In this document: positions 35,839 through 44,725 of the stretch, one piece after another
Position numbering within the stretch: position 1 is the first letter of the stretch
How the letters are laid out: each line of letters starts with the position of its first letter
NCBI GenBank assembly: GCA_019637435.1
Contig: JAHBVO010000001.1
Span: 1,302,001-1,366,000 of the forward strand
Direction of reading: 5' to 3'
DNA from: Candidatus Obscuribacterales bacterium
GTDB lineage: Bacteria > Cyanobacteriota > Vampirovibrionia > Obscuribacterales > Obscuribacteraceae
Length of the DNA stretch: 64,000 bases
The notes under the pieces: model-generated
What the model saw: the letters and a program-made list of their open reading frames with translations, nothing else
Database searches by the model: none
What the model was told of the DNA's origin: nothing
Translations under genes and position numbers: made by a program

Positions 35839-35907
35839 GTTCGAAAAGTCGCAATGAGAAGCGACATTTTTCTGCCCCGAATTCTGATCGCGGGCAAGGA
35901 GATCATC

Positions 35908-36132
35908 ATGTCCGAAACACTTCCCAAGCTTCATTCAGTAGCCGCAGCAGCTGACCATCTCGGCGTGTCACTGAAGACAATGTGGCGGCTCATCAATTCC
36001 CGTCAAATAACATTTATCAAAATCAATCGTCGTGTGCTCATATCAACAGACGCAATGAACGAGTTCATTCAAGCAAACACAGTCAATAAACTTGATCCGA
36101 AAGACATCGCACGAAATTTTGTCTACCGCTAA
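35908..36132 (+). CDS. Excisionase-like HTH protein
   Basis: 74 residues from the ATG at 35908, which has AAGGAG 6 bases upstream. MerR/Xis-type HTH (LHSVAAAADHLGVSLKTMWR, then LINSRQITFIKINRRVLIST) that fits recombination directionality factors or small regulators. It lies 135 bases ahead of the integrase, the usual position for a xis gene. It probably directs excision of the element; a transcription-regulator role is the alternative. Confidence 0.82.
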   Translation: MSETLPKLHSVAAAADHLGVSLKTMWRLINSRQITFIKINRRVLISTDAMNEFIQANTVNKLDPKDIARNFVYR

Positions 36133-36267
36133 CGGAATTGACACACCTCACACTAGCTAGCATCAAGTCCTGATGCTGATTTTCTAACTAGCAAATACTC
36201 GTTAAATGTGCGATCATTAGAGCACCGTATATAGTGCCTAGGGAATTGCACGCCAGGAGGACTGTCC

Positions 36268-37383
36268 ATGGCAGGCGTCAAAGATGGTATCTGGAAACGT
36301 GGTAACAATTGGTACATCTCGGTAAAGGTCAATGGCCGGCGCCGAGTCAAATCTTTCGGCCGCGACCGCAAGGCCGCGGAGCTTGCGCTAGCAGAAATCT
36401 TGAAGCATCGCGCAGTTGCGAATGCCACCAATGATTGGTCTGGTCTTGCGGAATTCACGAAACCGAAGACTCGCAAAACATTCGCAGAAGTCGCTGATGA
36501 TTACCTCGCTGAACGAGCGAGCTTGAAGTACAGCACTTTGCGAGGCTATCGCGAAGTGCTCAAGAACTACTTGCTTCCCGCATTCGGCAAAATGGAAGTG
36601 AGCGACATCACAGAAGAAGATGTTGCCCGATTTCAGGCCGAAGTGTCGAAGGATGTTTCGGCAGTGAGAACAAACAACATCATGGGTCTGCTGCGCTACA
36701 TCATGAAAGTGTGTTTGCGCAGAAAACTGATTACGGAAAATCCGACCGTGGGGGTTCGTCCGCTCACTGAAAAACAGCCGGACATTGATCCGCTCACAAA
36801 AGATGAATTGGATCTCGCTCTGTCGAAAGTCGTTTCTCACTATCGACCATTGTTTACTTGTCTTGCATGGACAGGAGCGAGACCGAATGAAATGTTTGCG
36901 CTTCGCTGGAAAGACATCGATTTCAATCGCGGAGAGATTCGAATCAACAAGGGTCGAGTGCGCGGCTCCGAAGATCTGCCGAAGACAGCATCGAGTTCAA
37001 GAATTGTGCCGATGCTCAATATCGTGCGTGTCACGCTTGCCGGAGTAAAACAGGAAAGCACCGCAAATCTAGATGGTTACGTATTCACGACAAAGAGCGG
37101 ACAGCCCATCGACAAGCATCTCGATCACGTCTGGCGATCTGCGCTGCGGAAAGCTGGCCTGCGACATCGTCCTTCCTATCAACTGCGTCATACATTCGCT
37201 TCACTGTGTCTTCAAAATGGAGTTGCACCGGGCTGGCTTGCAAACGTTCTTGGACACTCAACTCTACAAACAACGTTCAAGCACTACGCCAGATTCATCA
37301 AAGACACGTCGAGAGAGAACGAGGATCGGCTTGAGCAGTTGTTCACGAGCGATCCCTTGACAGGGCGCAAATTGGCTCATTAA
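36268..37383 (+). CDS. Tyrosine-type site-specific integrase
   Basis: 371 residues. An N-terminal arm-binding beta region (DGIWKRGNNWYISVKVNGRR) is followed by a SAM-like core-binding domain (about 70-165) and the catalytic domain (about 175-345) with R205 (TGARPNE), K239, R307-H308 (QLRHTFAS), H330 (LGHSTLQTT) and nucleophile Y340. The first His of box II is Tyr 304, a change seen in many phage-type integrases. GGAGG lies 8 bases before the ATG. It should cut at the tmRNA-like repeats bounding the element. Confidence 0.95.
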   Translation: MAGVKDGIWKRGNNWYISVKVNGRRRVKSFGRDRKAAELALAEILKHRAVANATNDWSGLAEFTKPKTRKTFAEVADDYLAERASLKYSTLRGYREVLKNYLLPAFGKMEVSDITEEDVARFQAEVSKDVSAVRTNNIMGLLRYIMKVCLRRKLITENPTVGVRPLTEKQPDIDPLTKDELDLALSKVVSHYRPLFTCLAWTGARPNEMFALRWKDIDFNRGEIRINKGRVRGSEDLPKTASSSRIVPMLNIVRVTLAGVKQESTANLDGYVFTTKSGQPIDKHLDHVWRSALRKAGLRHRPSYQLRHTFASLCLQNGVAPGWLANVLGHSTLQTTFKHYARFIKDTSRENEDRLEQLFTSDPLTGRKLAH

Positions 37384-37388
37384 GTTCA

Positions 37389-38360
37389 ATGAGGCGAGCA
37401 TGGTATATTGGCCTGCTTCCTCTTTCAGTTCCATATACCGCAATGGCTAACACACAACCAACGACTCCGAAATGGAAACGATTCGAGCAACTGGTCGCGG
37501 ACATTCAAAAGGATCTCGCACCAGAAGGTTTTGTCGTCACGCCTAATGACAAAATATTGGGTCAGGATACTGAAACCATGCGCCAGATCGACGTCAGTAT
37601 TCGCGGCAATATCGGTCAATTCGAGATGCTGATGATCTTAGAGGCAAAGGATTATAACGTGCCGGTGGATGTACCGACTCTCGAGGCATTCATGGGACTC
37701 GCCAAGGATGTGAGGGCCCAGAAAGCCGGGATGGTATCAGCGAGGGGATTTTCAAAGGCAACCAAAACTGCTGCAGCAAAATCAGCAATCGATTTATACA
37801 CCATCATTGATACAGACGATCACGAATGGAAGAAAACACTTTCTTTGCCAGCAGTATGCGACGTGACGGAACTGCTCGCGTACCAGGTGCAGTTCGAAAC
37901 TTGGTCTCCCGGGCCTTTCTCCCTGTCTGCCGAAGCACTGATGAATCCCAGAGCAGTTGTTCTGCATGATCAAAATCGCCAGAGACTCGGAACCATTGAT
38001 GAGTTCTTGCACAAGTCCTGGTGGAGCGGAGATCTTGAGCTTGAGGAGGGATCACATGATGGCATCGAAATCGTTCCCAATCCAGTATTCATAAAAGACG
38101 CAGAAATTTACGGCAGGATGAATCCATGCAAGTTGACCGTAACCATGCACGTGAAAAAGACGTACTACCACGGTGAAGTACCGCTGAAAAAAGCTCGCGG
38201 CCTTCATAACGCTATTACAGGTCGTGCAAACATAGTTGTAAACATGACCATGGATGACATTGAGTTTGACCGCATCGAAGACGAATGGCAGCGCCTCGAA
38301 GACTTGAACAGCCTCGCGGTTGAACCAATCATTTACATGCGCGTGCTCGGAATGAGATAG
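37389..38360 (+). CDS. Mrr-like PD-(D/E)xK restriction endonuclease
   Basis: 323 residues; the true start may be the Met at 37443, since neither has a good ribosome site. The Mrr-type nuclease core includes FEQLVADIQKDL, D68 (RQIDVSI), E85-A86-K87 (MILEAKDYNV), then the GMVSARGFSKATKTAAAKSA motif typical of Mrr_cat. The C-terminal half (after about 160) is a separate domain not recognised. Starting 5 bases after the integrase stop, it is probably co-transcribed. It may cut modified or foreign DNA, giving the element a defence function. No methylase is present. Confidence 0.85.
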   Translation: MRRAWYIGLLPLSVPYTAMANTQPTTPKWKRFEQLVADIQKDLAPEGFVVTPNDKILGQDTETMRQIDVSIRGNIGQFEMLMILEAKDYNVPVDVPTLEAFMGLAKDVRAQKAGMVSARGFSKATKTAAAKSAIDLYTIIDTDDHEWKKTLSLPAVCDVTELLAYQVQFETWSPGPFSLSAEALMNPRAVVLHDQNRQRLGTIDEFLHKSWWSGDLELEEGSHDGIEIVPNPVFIKDAEIYGRMNPCKLTVTMHVKKTYYHGEVPLKKARGLHNAITGRANIVVNMTMDDIEFDRIEDEWQRLEDLNSLAVEPIIYMRVLGMR

Positions 38361-38420
38361 ACCATCACCCAAAATTCCTTACCAAAACCGGGTGATTTCA
38401 GTTCCCAAAAATATTCTGAC

Positions 38421-38440
38421 GGGCCACAAAGGGGGCCACA
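38421..38440 (+). repeat. Right GGGCCACA doublet (putative integrase arm site)
   Basis: Matches the left doublet at 31394-31413 except for two bases in the spacer (AAAG-GGG against AAAA-TGGG). It lies 61 bases inside the integrated right repeat. Confidence 0.55.
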
Positions 38441-38481
38441 CCTTCGCACTTTTCCCTTATTGAGAATGCGCGAAAGGCTGA

Positions 38482-38533
38482 TCCTGCGACCGTTTGAGCC
38501 CTGTTCTAAAAGTAAATGGTGGAGGCGGCGAGA
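38482..38533 (-). repeat. Right attachment-like repeat resembling tmRNA 3' end
   Basis: Shares ACCGTTTGAGCC and TAAATGGTGGAGG with the left copy but has about 11 more bases between them. On the minus strand it ends CTCGCCGCCTCCACCA like tmRNA, but the T-loop reads GTGCGGCT instead of GTTCGANT, and no tmRNA body follows. Confidence 0.6.
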
Positions 38534-38664
38534 GCCGCACCTCGGGTTTGGGACGAAATAACGGTTGAATGTGATCAAAGCGTGATCGAAAAATGTCGAA
38601 AATCGCCATTTTATGCCGGATCGTTACATTCCAAGCGGGTTGTGCTGGGGGGATAGATCTGTGA

Positions 38665-38785
38665 TCAGTACCGTCCTGTGGGTGTTTCACCCACCTTGCG
38701 ACAATTACGTACTGGAGGTGAGTATTTCCACCACTTGCGATCACATGACGATAACACTACGCTGTTATCGTTGAAACTGTGGAAA
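38665..38785 (+). promoter_or_regulatory. Two nested hairpins ahead of the SulP gene
   Basis: CAGTAC/GTACTG (38665-38670 with 38709-38714) encloses GTGGGTG/CACCCAC (38678-38684 with 38688-38694). Then TTTCCAC/GTGGAAA (38725-38731 with 38779-38785) encloses ACGATAACA/TGTTATCGT (38748-38756 with 38763-38771). Two tiered helices in a row suggest a folded leader controlling the transporter. No known riboswitch consensus was recognised. Confidence 0.5.
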
Positions 38786-38943
38786 TGGCAACCTCTCGCT
38801 GCTAGACCACTTCAATCTACCGGAGAGTTTGGAACTCATATCGAGATTCGGTAGCACACAAAAGATGCAAAAGTCACTTATCGGGGAAGCGGTTCATTCT
38901 TCAATGAACGGCTTAGAGTGTGCGTGGACGCAGGAACACTATA

Positions 38944-40737
38944 ATGAAAACCATCGGAGACACTGGGATCGAAGTCGATTCCAAGGCAGCAGCCGTCGAA
39001 ACATCCAAGGGAACAGCAGTTCAAACATCCAAGGAGATGGATGCGGAGACAAGGAAATCGATAAGAGAAGCTGCTCTTAAGCGCGATGCGGATAAACCGC
39101 AAAATGGTCTCGCAGGGCTCAAACACTGGCGCCACGACATGATGGCAGGTCTGATTGTAGCTCTCGTGTCGGTGCCACTTTCACTTGGTATCGCACTCGC
39201 CTCGGGCGCCCCGCCAATATGCGGTCTGACTTCCGAAATTATTGCGGGTTTGATTTTCCCGTTCCTCGGCGGCGCGTACGTGACTATCAGCGGTCCAGCT
39301 GCCGGTCTTGCTCCGGTGCTTTATTCGAGTATCGCAGCGCTCGGTCAAGGCGATATGGAGAAGGGCTATCACCTCGTTCTCGGCATCATCATGTTTGCCG
39401 GATTCACCCAGATAGTATTGACTAAATTGAACGCGGCGAAGTTTAGCTATCTCATTCCGAAATCGGCTATCCATGGGATGCTTGCTGCAATCGGTTTAAT
39501 GATCATTGCAAAACAGATTCCGAACTTCATTGGTCATAAATATGAAGCGCATGAATTTTTCGGATACATCGCAGAAACACCTTCGCATATCTCGAATATA
39601 AATCTGTCGGTATTTGCAATCTCGATAGTTTGTCTTGCCGTTCTCCTTTTCCTTCCGAAGGTGAAGAACAAGTTTGTGAAGCTGATTCCTCCCCACCTTG
39701 CTGTGGTTCTCCTCGGAATCGGACTTGGGCAACTATGTCACCTGGACCCTAAATTCCTTGTCTCGATCCCGCAAAATCCGCTGGAACACGGTTTTGTTTT
39801 CCCTGATTTCGCCGGACTGTTTGCGTCGCCCACGATGATTCCCACTATCGTACTGTGCGTATTCGCGTTGACCTTTGTTGATGGTACCGAGTCCCTGGCT
39901 ACGATTCATGCGATTGACCAGATCGACCCCTTCCATAGAAAGTCCAACCCTCACCGCACACTGTTCGCGATGGGTGTATCTAACATCTTTTCCAGCTTGA
40001 TTGGTGGATTGACGATTATCCCCGGAGCGATCAAGTCTACAACCAATATTCTTGCCGGTGGCAGAACCGCGTGGGTCAACTTCTACAACGCATTGTTCCT
40101 GATCGCGTTTCTCCTGTTCTTCAACGGACTGATGTCGATGATTCCAATCGCGACACTATCCGCGGTGCTGGTGCACATCGGCTACAAGCTCGCCGGTCCA
40201 GAAAAGTGGCAGCGCCAGATCGACCTTGGCTGGCAGCAACTGGCTGTTTTCTCTACAGTCGTTCTCGTCACCGTCACATCAGACCTTCTGGTCGGGATCT
40301 TCTGCGGTATATTTGCTAAAGTCGTAATTCTGATGTTCTACTCGTTGCGTTGCAGTGAGGCGAAACGCCGCTATGCTTCGTTCGGTAAGCACCTCGTACA
40401 CAGTTTTACTTCTATCTTCAAGAACCCGATCGCGCAAGTCGTCGACCTTGAAAACGACATCACTGAAGTTCACTTCGGCGGTCCGGTAACTTGCTTCAAC
40501 AATCTGTCTGTGAGAAACACTCTCGACGGTTTGGTCGCCAAACACAAGAGCGTGCGATTGATCTTCGACCCTTCCGTCAAGATTGTCGACCACAGCAGCA
40601 CTGTGTATCTCAAGTCATTCGTCGCTGATTGCAAGCGCGCCGGTCTGGTCAACGTGGATATCCGCGGACTCGATCGCCTCTGTGCCTGCGGCCATGACGA
40701 AGACTCACTTCGCTATCGCGTGGCCATCACGCACTAA
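38944..40737 (+). CDS. SulP-family anion transporter with STAS domain
   Basis: 597 residues from the ATG at 38944 (AGGA 8 bases upstream). After a polar N-terminus with a GTAVQTSKEMDAETRK linker come about 12-14 membrane segments; the SulP signatures AGLIVALVSVPLSLGIALAS and GLTSEIIAGLIFPFLGGAYV are clear, as are FADGTESL-like and GAIKSTTNILAGGRTAW. A C-terminal STAS domain (about 490-590, with IVDHSS) completes the fold. SulP members carry sulfate, bicarbonate or other anions, often with Na+ or H+. The substrate cannot be told from sequence; bicarbonate (BicA-like) is plausible. Confidence 0.92.
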   Translation: MKTIGDTGIEVDSKAAAVETSKGTAVQTSKEMDAETRKSIREAALKRDADKPQNGLAGLKHWRHDMMAGLIVALVSVPLSLGIALASGAPPICGLTSEIIAGLIFPFLGGAYVTISGPAAGLAPVLYSSIAALGQGDMEKGYHLVLGIIMFAGFTQIVLTKLNAAKFSYLIPKSAIHGMLAAIGLMIIAKQIPNFIGHKYEAHEFFGYIAETPSHISNINLSVFAISIVCLAVLLFLPKVKNKFVKLIPPHLAVVLLGIGLGQLCHLDPKFLVSIPQNPLEHGFVFPDFAGLFASPTMIPTIVLCVFALTFVDGTESLATIHAIDQIDPFHRKSNPHRTLFAMGVSNIFSSLIGGLTIIPGAIKSTTNILAGGRTAWVNFYNALFLIAFLLFFNGLMSMIPIATLSAVLVHIGYKLAGPEKWQRQIDLGWQQLAVFSTVVLVTVTSDLLVGIFCGIFAKVVILMFYSLRCSEAKRRYASFGKHLVHSFTSIFKNPIAQVVDLENDITEVHFGGPVTCFNNLSVRNTLDGLVAKHKSVRLIFDPSVKIVDHSSTVYLKSFVADCKRAGLVNVDIRGLDRLCACGHDEDSLRYRVAITH

Positions 40738-40828
40738 TCAGGTTCATCCGTACTGAGCAAAACAGCATGACGACATTGGGCGGGTTGGAAATTTCCGACC
40801 CGCCCCTAAATTCTCAATGCCCTTCAAG

Positions 40829-41437
40829 TTAGTCCAAGTAGAATTCTCGAAATTGTTTTTGAATCTTCTGCAGCTCTTTGGCTCGCTGATTTTCAGGTAG
40901 AGCGAGAACTTCCTCCGCGCGCTTCCTGACGCCGTCTACCATCGCCGGGTCCAACTTCGCCTTCCTGAGCGCCTCAGCGGACTCCCTGTTGTCGGTTTTC
41001 AGTGGATTCATGCCGTCGTACATTTGTTTCATCATGCCCAAGATCTGCTGTTGCTCGCCAGCCGGGCGGTTTGCTAAATCCGTTGCAACGCCCTCAATCG
41101 CCTTTGCGAGTTTAGGTTCAAAAGCTCGTAACGCGCGCATATCAGCGCCGGGACCGTGACCCTTGAATGATATGGTTTCGGCGAGATTATTGCTTACGCC
41201 TTCTTTATCGAGCTGTTTCGGCTCACCTTGCTGGGTTTTGTCGGCTTGCTCGACAGTGGTTTTCCACTGCACCTCAGTAACGGCGGCACTTCCGGCAGGT
41301 TGATTCAACTTCTGGATATCGCCGAGGGAACTCGCGGCGAGAACCAGATTGTCGGTCGAGCCTGCGCCCGCATTCCCCTTCTCTGCTGCTGCATCTGTGT
41401 GTGCGCTCACCGCACCGTCGCCATGTTTGCCAGCCAT
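40829..41437 (-). CDS. Hypothetical polar helical protein
   Basis: 202 residues, no family recognised. The N-terminal third is Ala/Gly/Asp-rich and low complexity with no signal peptide. From about 95 on it is helical (MRALRAFEPKLAKAIEGVAT, AEEVLALPENQRAKELQKIQ). It sits alone, 97 bases downstream of a large WG/TPR gene on the same strand with its own probable promoter, converging with the SulP gene. The biased N-terminus resembles effector-like or disordered proteins, but no function can be given. Confidence 0.6.
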   Translation of the reverse strand: MAGKHGDGAVSAHTDAAAEKGNAGAGSTDNLVLAASSLGDIQKLNQPAGSAAVTEVQWKTTVEQADKTQQGEPKQLDKEGVSNNLAETISFKGHGPGADMRALRAFEPKLAKAIEGVATDLANRPAGEQQQILGMMKQMYDGMNPLKTDNRESAEALRKAKLDPAMVDGVRKRAEEVLALPENQRAKELQKIQKQFREFYLD

Positions 41438-41534
41438 ACTCGTTGCTCCAATGTTCGAAACTTCTTTCCGAATACATTAAACCAAGATCGGTCGCTCGAT
41501 AAACCCTGTCACCGTTTTCCAGTTCTGTCGGCGG

Positions 41535-44500
41535 CTAGAGATGTCTTTGCTCGAACTGGGCAAGCTGGCTGTCCGGGTCAATCGACAGGGCTTTGCCGAT
41601 TGATTCTTTCGCTTTGGAAACGTCGCCCTGTTCTTTGTTTATCCGGGCCAATTCGAGCCAGCCGTCAACGTAGTTCGGGTTGATTGAAACGGCTTTCTTT
41701 GCGAATTTGGTCGCTTGAGCGTAGTCGCCTTGCAAGCGCTTAATGCGCGCCAGCGCTTCGTAAGGCCATTCGAAGTCCGGCGCACTCTCTGTGCACGACT
41801 TATAGTATTTCTCGGCATTGAGCAGGTCGCCGGTCAATTCAGATGTCCGGCCCTTTTGAAATTCCTTCGTGACGACGAGGTCTACCTGACGTTTCGGCAC
41901 ATACGCGCTGAGGAAACGCTCTGCTCTCTGCCGCGTATCAGTTGTCGCTCGCTCGTTATCGGTTACCGTTTCTGTTTTTGCATCTGCTTTTTCTTCTGAA
42001 GCAAAACCGCTTGCAGCTGCTCGCTCCAGGGCAACTTTCATGTACGAGCGGCTTGTTTCTATCAAGCCCAGGCTTTTGCATTGCAGTGCCAACTCATAGC
42101 TTTCGGCTCCGGATGCATTGGCTGGAAGCGGCGGAGGGCTAGGTAGGAACGCCAACTCCGCACCAAAGTTCAATAAGTCGCTGGCGTTGTTCATCGCGAT
42201 GTCTGCATCCAACGTACGTTTCTGTTGATTCAGAAGTCGGGCGTAAGCGTTTAACGCCTGCCCGCGCACCACTCGTGATGAAGTGTCGATCTGACCGTCA
42301 GTCATTGCCAGAGCCGTCTTCAACGTAGCTTCGGCCATCTGGTAGTCTTTCTTGTCGGTCTCCATCTTGCCGATGTCGACCATGAAGTCAGCCTCTTTAA
42401 GCGGTGATTCAATCGCCCTCGCTAAGGCGAGTGTCTCATCGTAGAGCGGCTTCGCTTTATCAAATTCTTTGTTCCTCACGTAATAGCTGGCTAATTGCGC
42501 TATCGCGTTTGCCAAATCCGATTTGTATTGAACGACCGCGTCACCATCCCTGGTGGCAGCCTCCGCATGCTTCAGCGCTTCGCGTCTCAACTCGACAGTG
42601 CGTATGCATAAGTCTTCCAGCTCAAGGACTTTCTCTTCCCGATTTTTCAATCGTCTCAGATCTTCCAGTGCATCTGCTTGTTCCGATGCCAGAAGAGCGA
42701 TGCGTTCATGATCTTCCGGTTTCTCTCTTGCTGTCTGCAGTTTCTTCTGACTGGCAGCAGCCTGCGCAACTATCTCGTCCAGCGATCTCGGACCGACCGG
42801 CCAGGGCTCGAGAATGGCAGCGCGCCTGCCGATCTGTAGATCACGGACGGCGTCGGTCGTTTGACCGAGGTCCTCATAAATCAGTCCTCGGACATGATGA
42901 TAATATGGATGATCGTTCAAAAGTATCGCGCGGTTTATATCGTGAAGCGCAAGTTCCGGTCGTTTCAACGCGCGCAAAGCGAGCGCTTTGCCCATCAAGT
43001 TCTGCGGCTTTTGTGGCTCCATCTCGACCGCGTTAGTAAAGTCGATTGCTGCTTCGGCATAGCGTGCAAGTTGCATATTCGCCATTCCTCGCCAGTAGTA
43101 ACCTTCTGAGGAACTGGAGCAGAGTGCCACCACTTGCTGGAAGTCCGGCAGCGATTCGTTGAAACGTGTGAGCGCGCAAAGCAGATAACCGCGATCGCGA
43201 AACGCTTGAGCATTTGTTGGATCTAGCCTGATGACCTCTGTGCAGACTTCAATGTCTTTGCGTATCAGATCCGGATCGTTCACCAGTGCTGGTACCGCGT
43301 GTCGCAAAAGCGTTTCATTGCGCTCAACCGATCGGGGCTTGGTGGCACCTTCTTTGACAAGCGCCATGCCGTCTGAAAACGGCTCAGCCGCTTTGTAGAC
43401 TGGTTCAATAAAAGTTTTCCCGGTATTATCGGCGAAACCAAATTTGCCGTCGAGGCGGATCAATCGCACTCCATCACTGAGTGGTCCGATGTGATCGAAT
43501 TGCTTGTCGATTGTTTGCTTCTCTTCTCTGTCGATGATGGTGAAGCGATAATCCGGATATGCGAAATAGCCTGGTTCTAACGGGGTTGTCGACTCGTCGA
43601 AATCTTGAACATTTCCTGTTCTTCTAGCAACGAGAAACCCACTGCCGACGCGCGTGATATCGGCATGCGTGTTTTCAATTGGGCAGACATCTTTGCCGAC
43701 GACAGCGACTCCGGTTTTAAATCCTTCCCAGACGACGTCGTATTTGGGCTTGATGTCCCACTTCCCTTTCTTGTTTATAAACCCCCATTTCTTACCGATG
43801 CTGGCCGCACACAGCCCTTTCTGGAAATCTTCAACGTCATCAAAAATAGGTTTTATAACAACCGTGCCGCTCTTGTTTATAAATCCCCATTTGTCCTTTA
43901 CTTTGATTGCAGCAAGACCTTCGGAGAATGGCTTGGCGTCCTGGCATTCCGGACTGAGAACCACATCGCCGTTCTTGTTGAGGAAAATAATCGCGCCGCT
44001 ATCTTTCGCCAGGCATAGATCATCCGAAAAATTCTGGATGGAGCTATAGAAGGGCTCGAACAAAAATTTTCCGTCCTTATCTATGATTCCGGCTGCTCGA
44101 GAACCAGCGATCGCCAGCCACGCTTTTTTCATGGATGGCATTTCTGTATCTTTCAAAATGGTCTGGAGCGCATCGCTTGCCTTTTGCGGAAATTCAGGAG
44201 AGTCCTTGCCTAACTGAACCGCCGCATATCCGTTCCGGAAGGTCTCCGCTCCTACGAATCTTGGCTCTATCACGAACTTGCCGGAGTGATCGATGTAACC
44301 CCATTTGTCCTTCACTTTTACTGGAGCAAGACCATCACTGAAGTCACCAGCTAAATCGAAATCCGCACCGATAACGACGTCTCCGGTTTTATCAATATAA
44401 CCCCATTGATCCGCGATCAAAATCGCCGCAAGCCCTTCGTGAAATTCGTTAGCTTCATAGATCATGTAAGGAACAGCTCGTTTCCCTTGTTTGTCTATGA

Positions 44501-44717
44501 AATAGAATTCCGGCTCCTCCGGCAGTTGCACTCGCTTCACTTTGCCGATATTGATTGGCTTTGCTGTGTCTATTGACTCGGCACGAGTGCCTTTTCGCTC
44601 CAGCGGTTTTTGACCGGATTGATTTGCGTCGTCCTTTCGCTCTTCAGCAAAAGCGGGACCTGAGGCTGCGGTCAGCATCAGCGCGAGACTCAGGGTCAAA
44701 CAGATTTTCTTCTTCAT
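41535..44717 (-). CDS. Exported WG-repeat and TPR fusion protein
   Basis: 1060 residues. Signal peptide 1-24 (AFA cleavage). Residues about 65-460 hold about nine WG-type repeats (DQWGYIDKTGDVVIGADFDL, DKWGFINKSGTVVIKPIFDD). A TPR array follows (about 480-660, TNAQAFRDRGYLLCALTRFN), then a mostly helical region and a second TPR block to the C-terminus (FAKKAVSINPNYVDGWLELA). It probably forms a long periplasmic or surface scaffold. Its start is 8 bases downstream of the M16 peptidase, so they share an operon. The WG part resembles the lipoprotein starting at 13380. Confidence 0.85.
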   Translation of the reverse strand: MKKKICLTLSLALMLTAASGPAFAEERKDDANQSGQKPLERKGTRAESIDTAKPINIGKVKRVQLPEEPEFYFIDKQGKRAVPYMIYEANEFHEGLAAILIADQWGYIDKTGDVVIGADFDLAGDFSDGLAPVKVKDKWGYIDHSGKFVIEPRFVGAETFRNGYAAVQLGKDSPEFPQKASDALQTILKDTEMPSMKKAWLAIAGSRAAGIIDKDGKFLFEPFYSSIQNFSDDLCLAKDSGAIIFLNKNGDVVLSPECQDAKPFSEGLAAIKVKDKWGFINKSGTVVIKPIFDDVEDFQKGLCAASIGKKWGFINKKGKWDIKPKYDVVWEGFKTGVAVVGKDVCPIENTHADITRVGSGFLVARRTGNVQDFDESTTPLEPGYFAYPDYRFTIIDREEKQTIDKQFDHIGPLSDGVRLIRLDGKFGFADNTGKTFIEPVYKAAEPFSDGMALVKEGATKPRSVERNETLLRHAVPALVNDPDLIRKDIEVCTEVIRLDPTNAQAFRDRGYLLCALTRFNESLPDFQQVVALCSSSSEGYYWRGMANMQLARYAEAAIDFTNAVEMEPQKPQNLMGKALALRALKRPELALHDINRAILLNDHPYYHHVRGLIYEDLGQTTDAVRDLQIGRRAAILEPWPVGPRSLDEIVAQAAASQKKLQTAREKPEDHERIALLASEQADALEDLRRLKNREEKVLELEDLCIRTVELRREALKHAEAATRDGDAVVQYKSDLANAIAQLASYYVRNKEFDKAKPLYDETLALARAIESPLKEADFMVDIGKMETDKKDYQMAEATLKTALAMTDGQIDTSSRVVRGQALNAYARLLNQQKRTLDADIAMNNASDLLNFGAELAFLPSPPPLPANASGAESYELALQCKSLGLIETSRSYMKVALERAAASGFASEEKADAKTETVTDNERATTDTRQRAERFLSAYVPKRQVDLVVTKEFQKGRTSELTGDLLNAEKYYKSCTESAPDFEWPYEALARIKRLQGDYAQATKFAKKAVSINPNYVDGWLELARINKEQGDVSKAKESIGKALSIDPDSQLAQFEQRHL

Positions 44718-44725
44718 TATTGAAA

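Larger units (their letters stand above)
35283..35907. other. Non-coding region with hairpin repeats and a terminator
   Basis: About 600 bases without a supported gene. It holds hairpin repeat copies 2 and 3 and an intrinsic terminator pointing right at 35807-35838. The terminator has no annotated gene upstream on its strand, so a small RNA or a leader transcript may end there. Confidence 0.55.
31234..38533. mobile_element. 7.3-kb integrated element with tyrosine integrase
   Basis: Bounded by a direct repeat: 31234-31274 on the left and 38482-38533 on the right, sharing ACCGTTTGAGCC and TAAATGGTGGAGGC.GCGAGA. Just inside each end is a doublet of GGGCCACA (31394-31413 and 38421-38440), placed like arm-type integrase sites. 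Inside are an antitoxin/PIN/HEAT operon, an unknown gene within hairpin repeats, an Xis-like gene, a tyrosine integrase and an Mrr-like nuclease. No replication, packaging or conjugation gene is present, so it is a defence-type island or a satellite that may need help to move. Confidence 0.78.
38361..38943. other. Right element end and structured SulP upstream region
   Basis: About 580 gene-free bases. The left part carries the right GGGCCACA doublet and attachment repeat. The right part (38640-38790) has two nested hairpin systems in front of the SulP gene, described separately. Confidence 0.65.

Noticed and set aside
38482..38880. An intact tmRNA gene on the minus strand at the right element end
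   Set aside because: Only the last about 25 bases resemble tmRNA; the T-loop is changed and no 5' acceptor half or tag-coding part appears in the next 400 bases.
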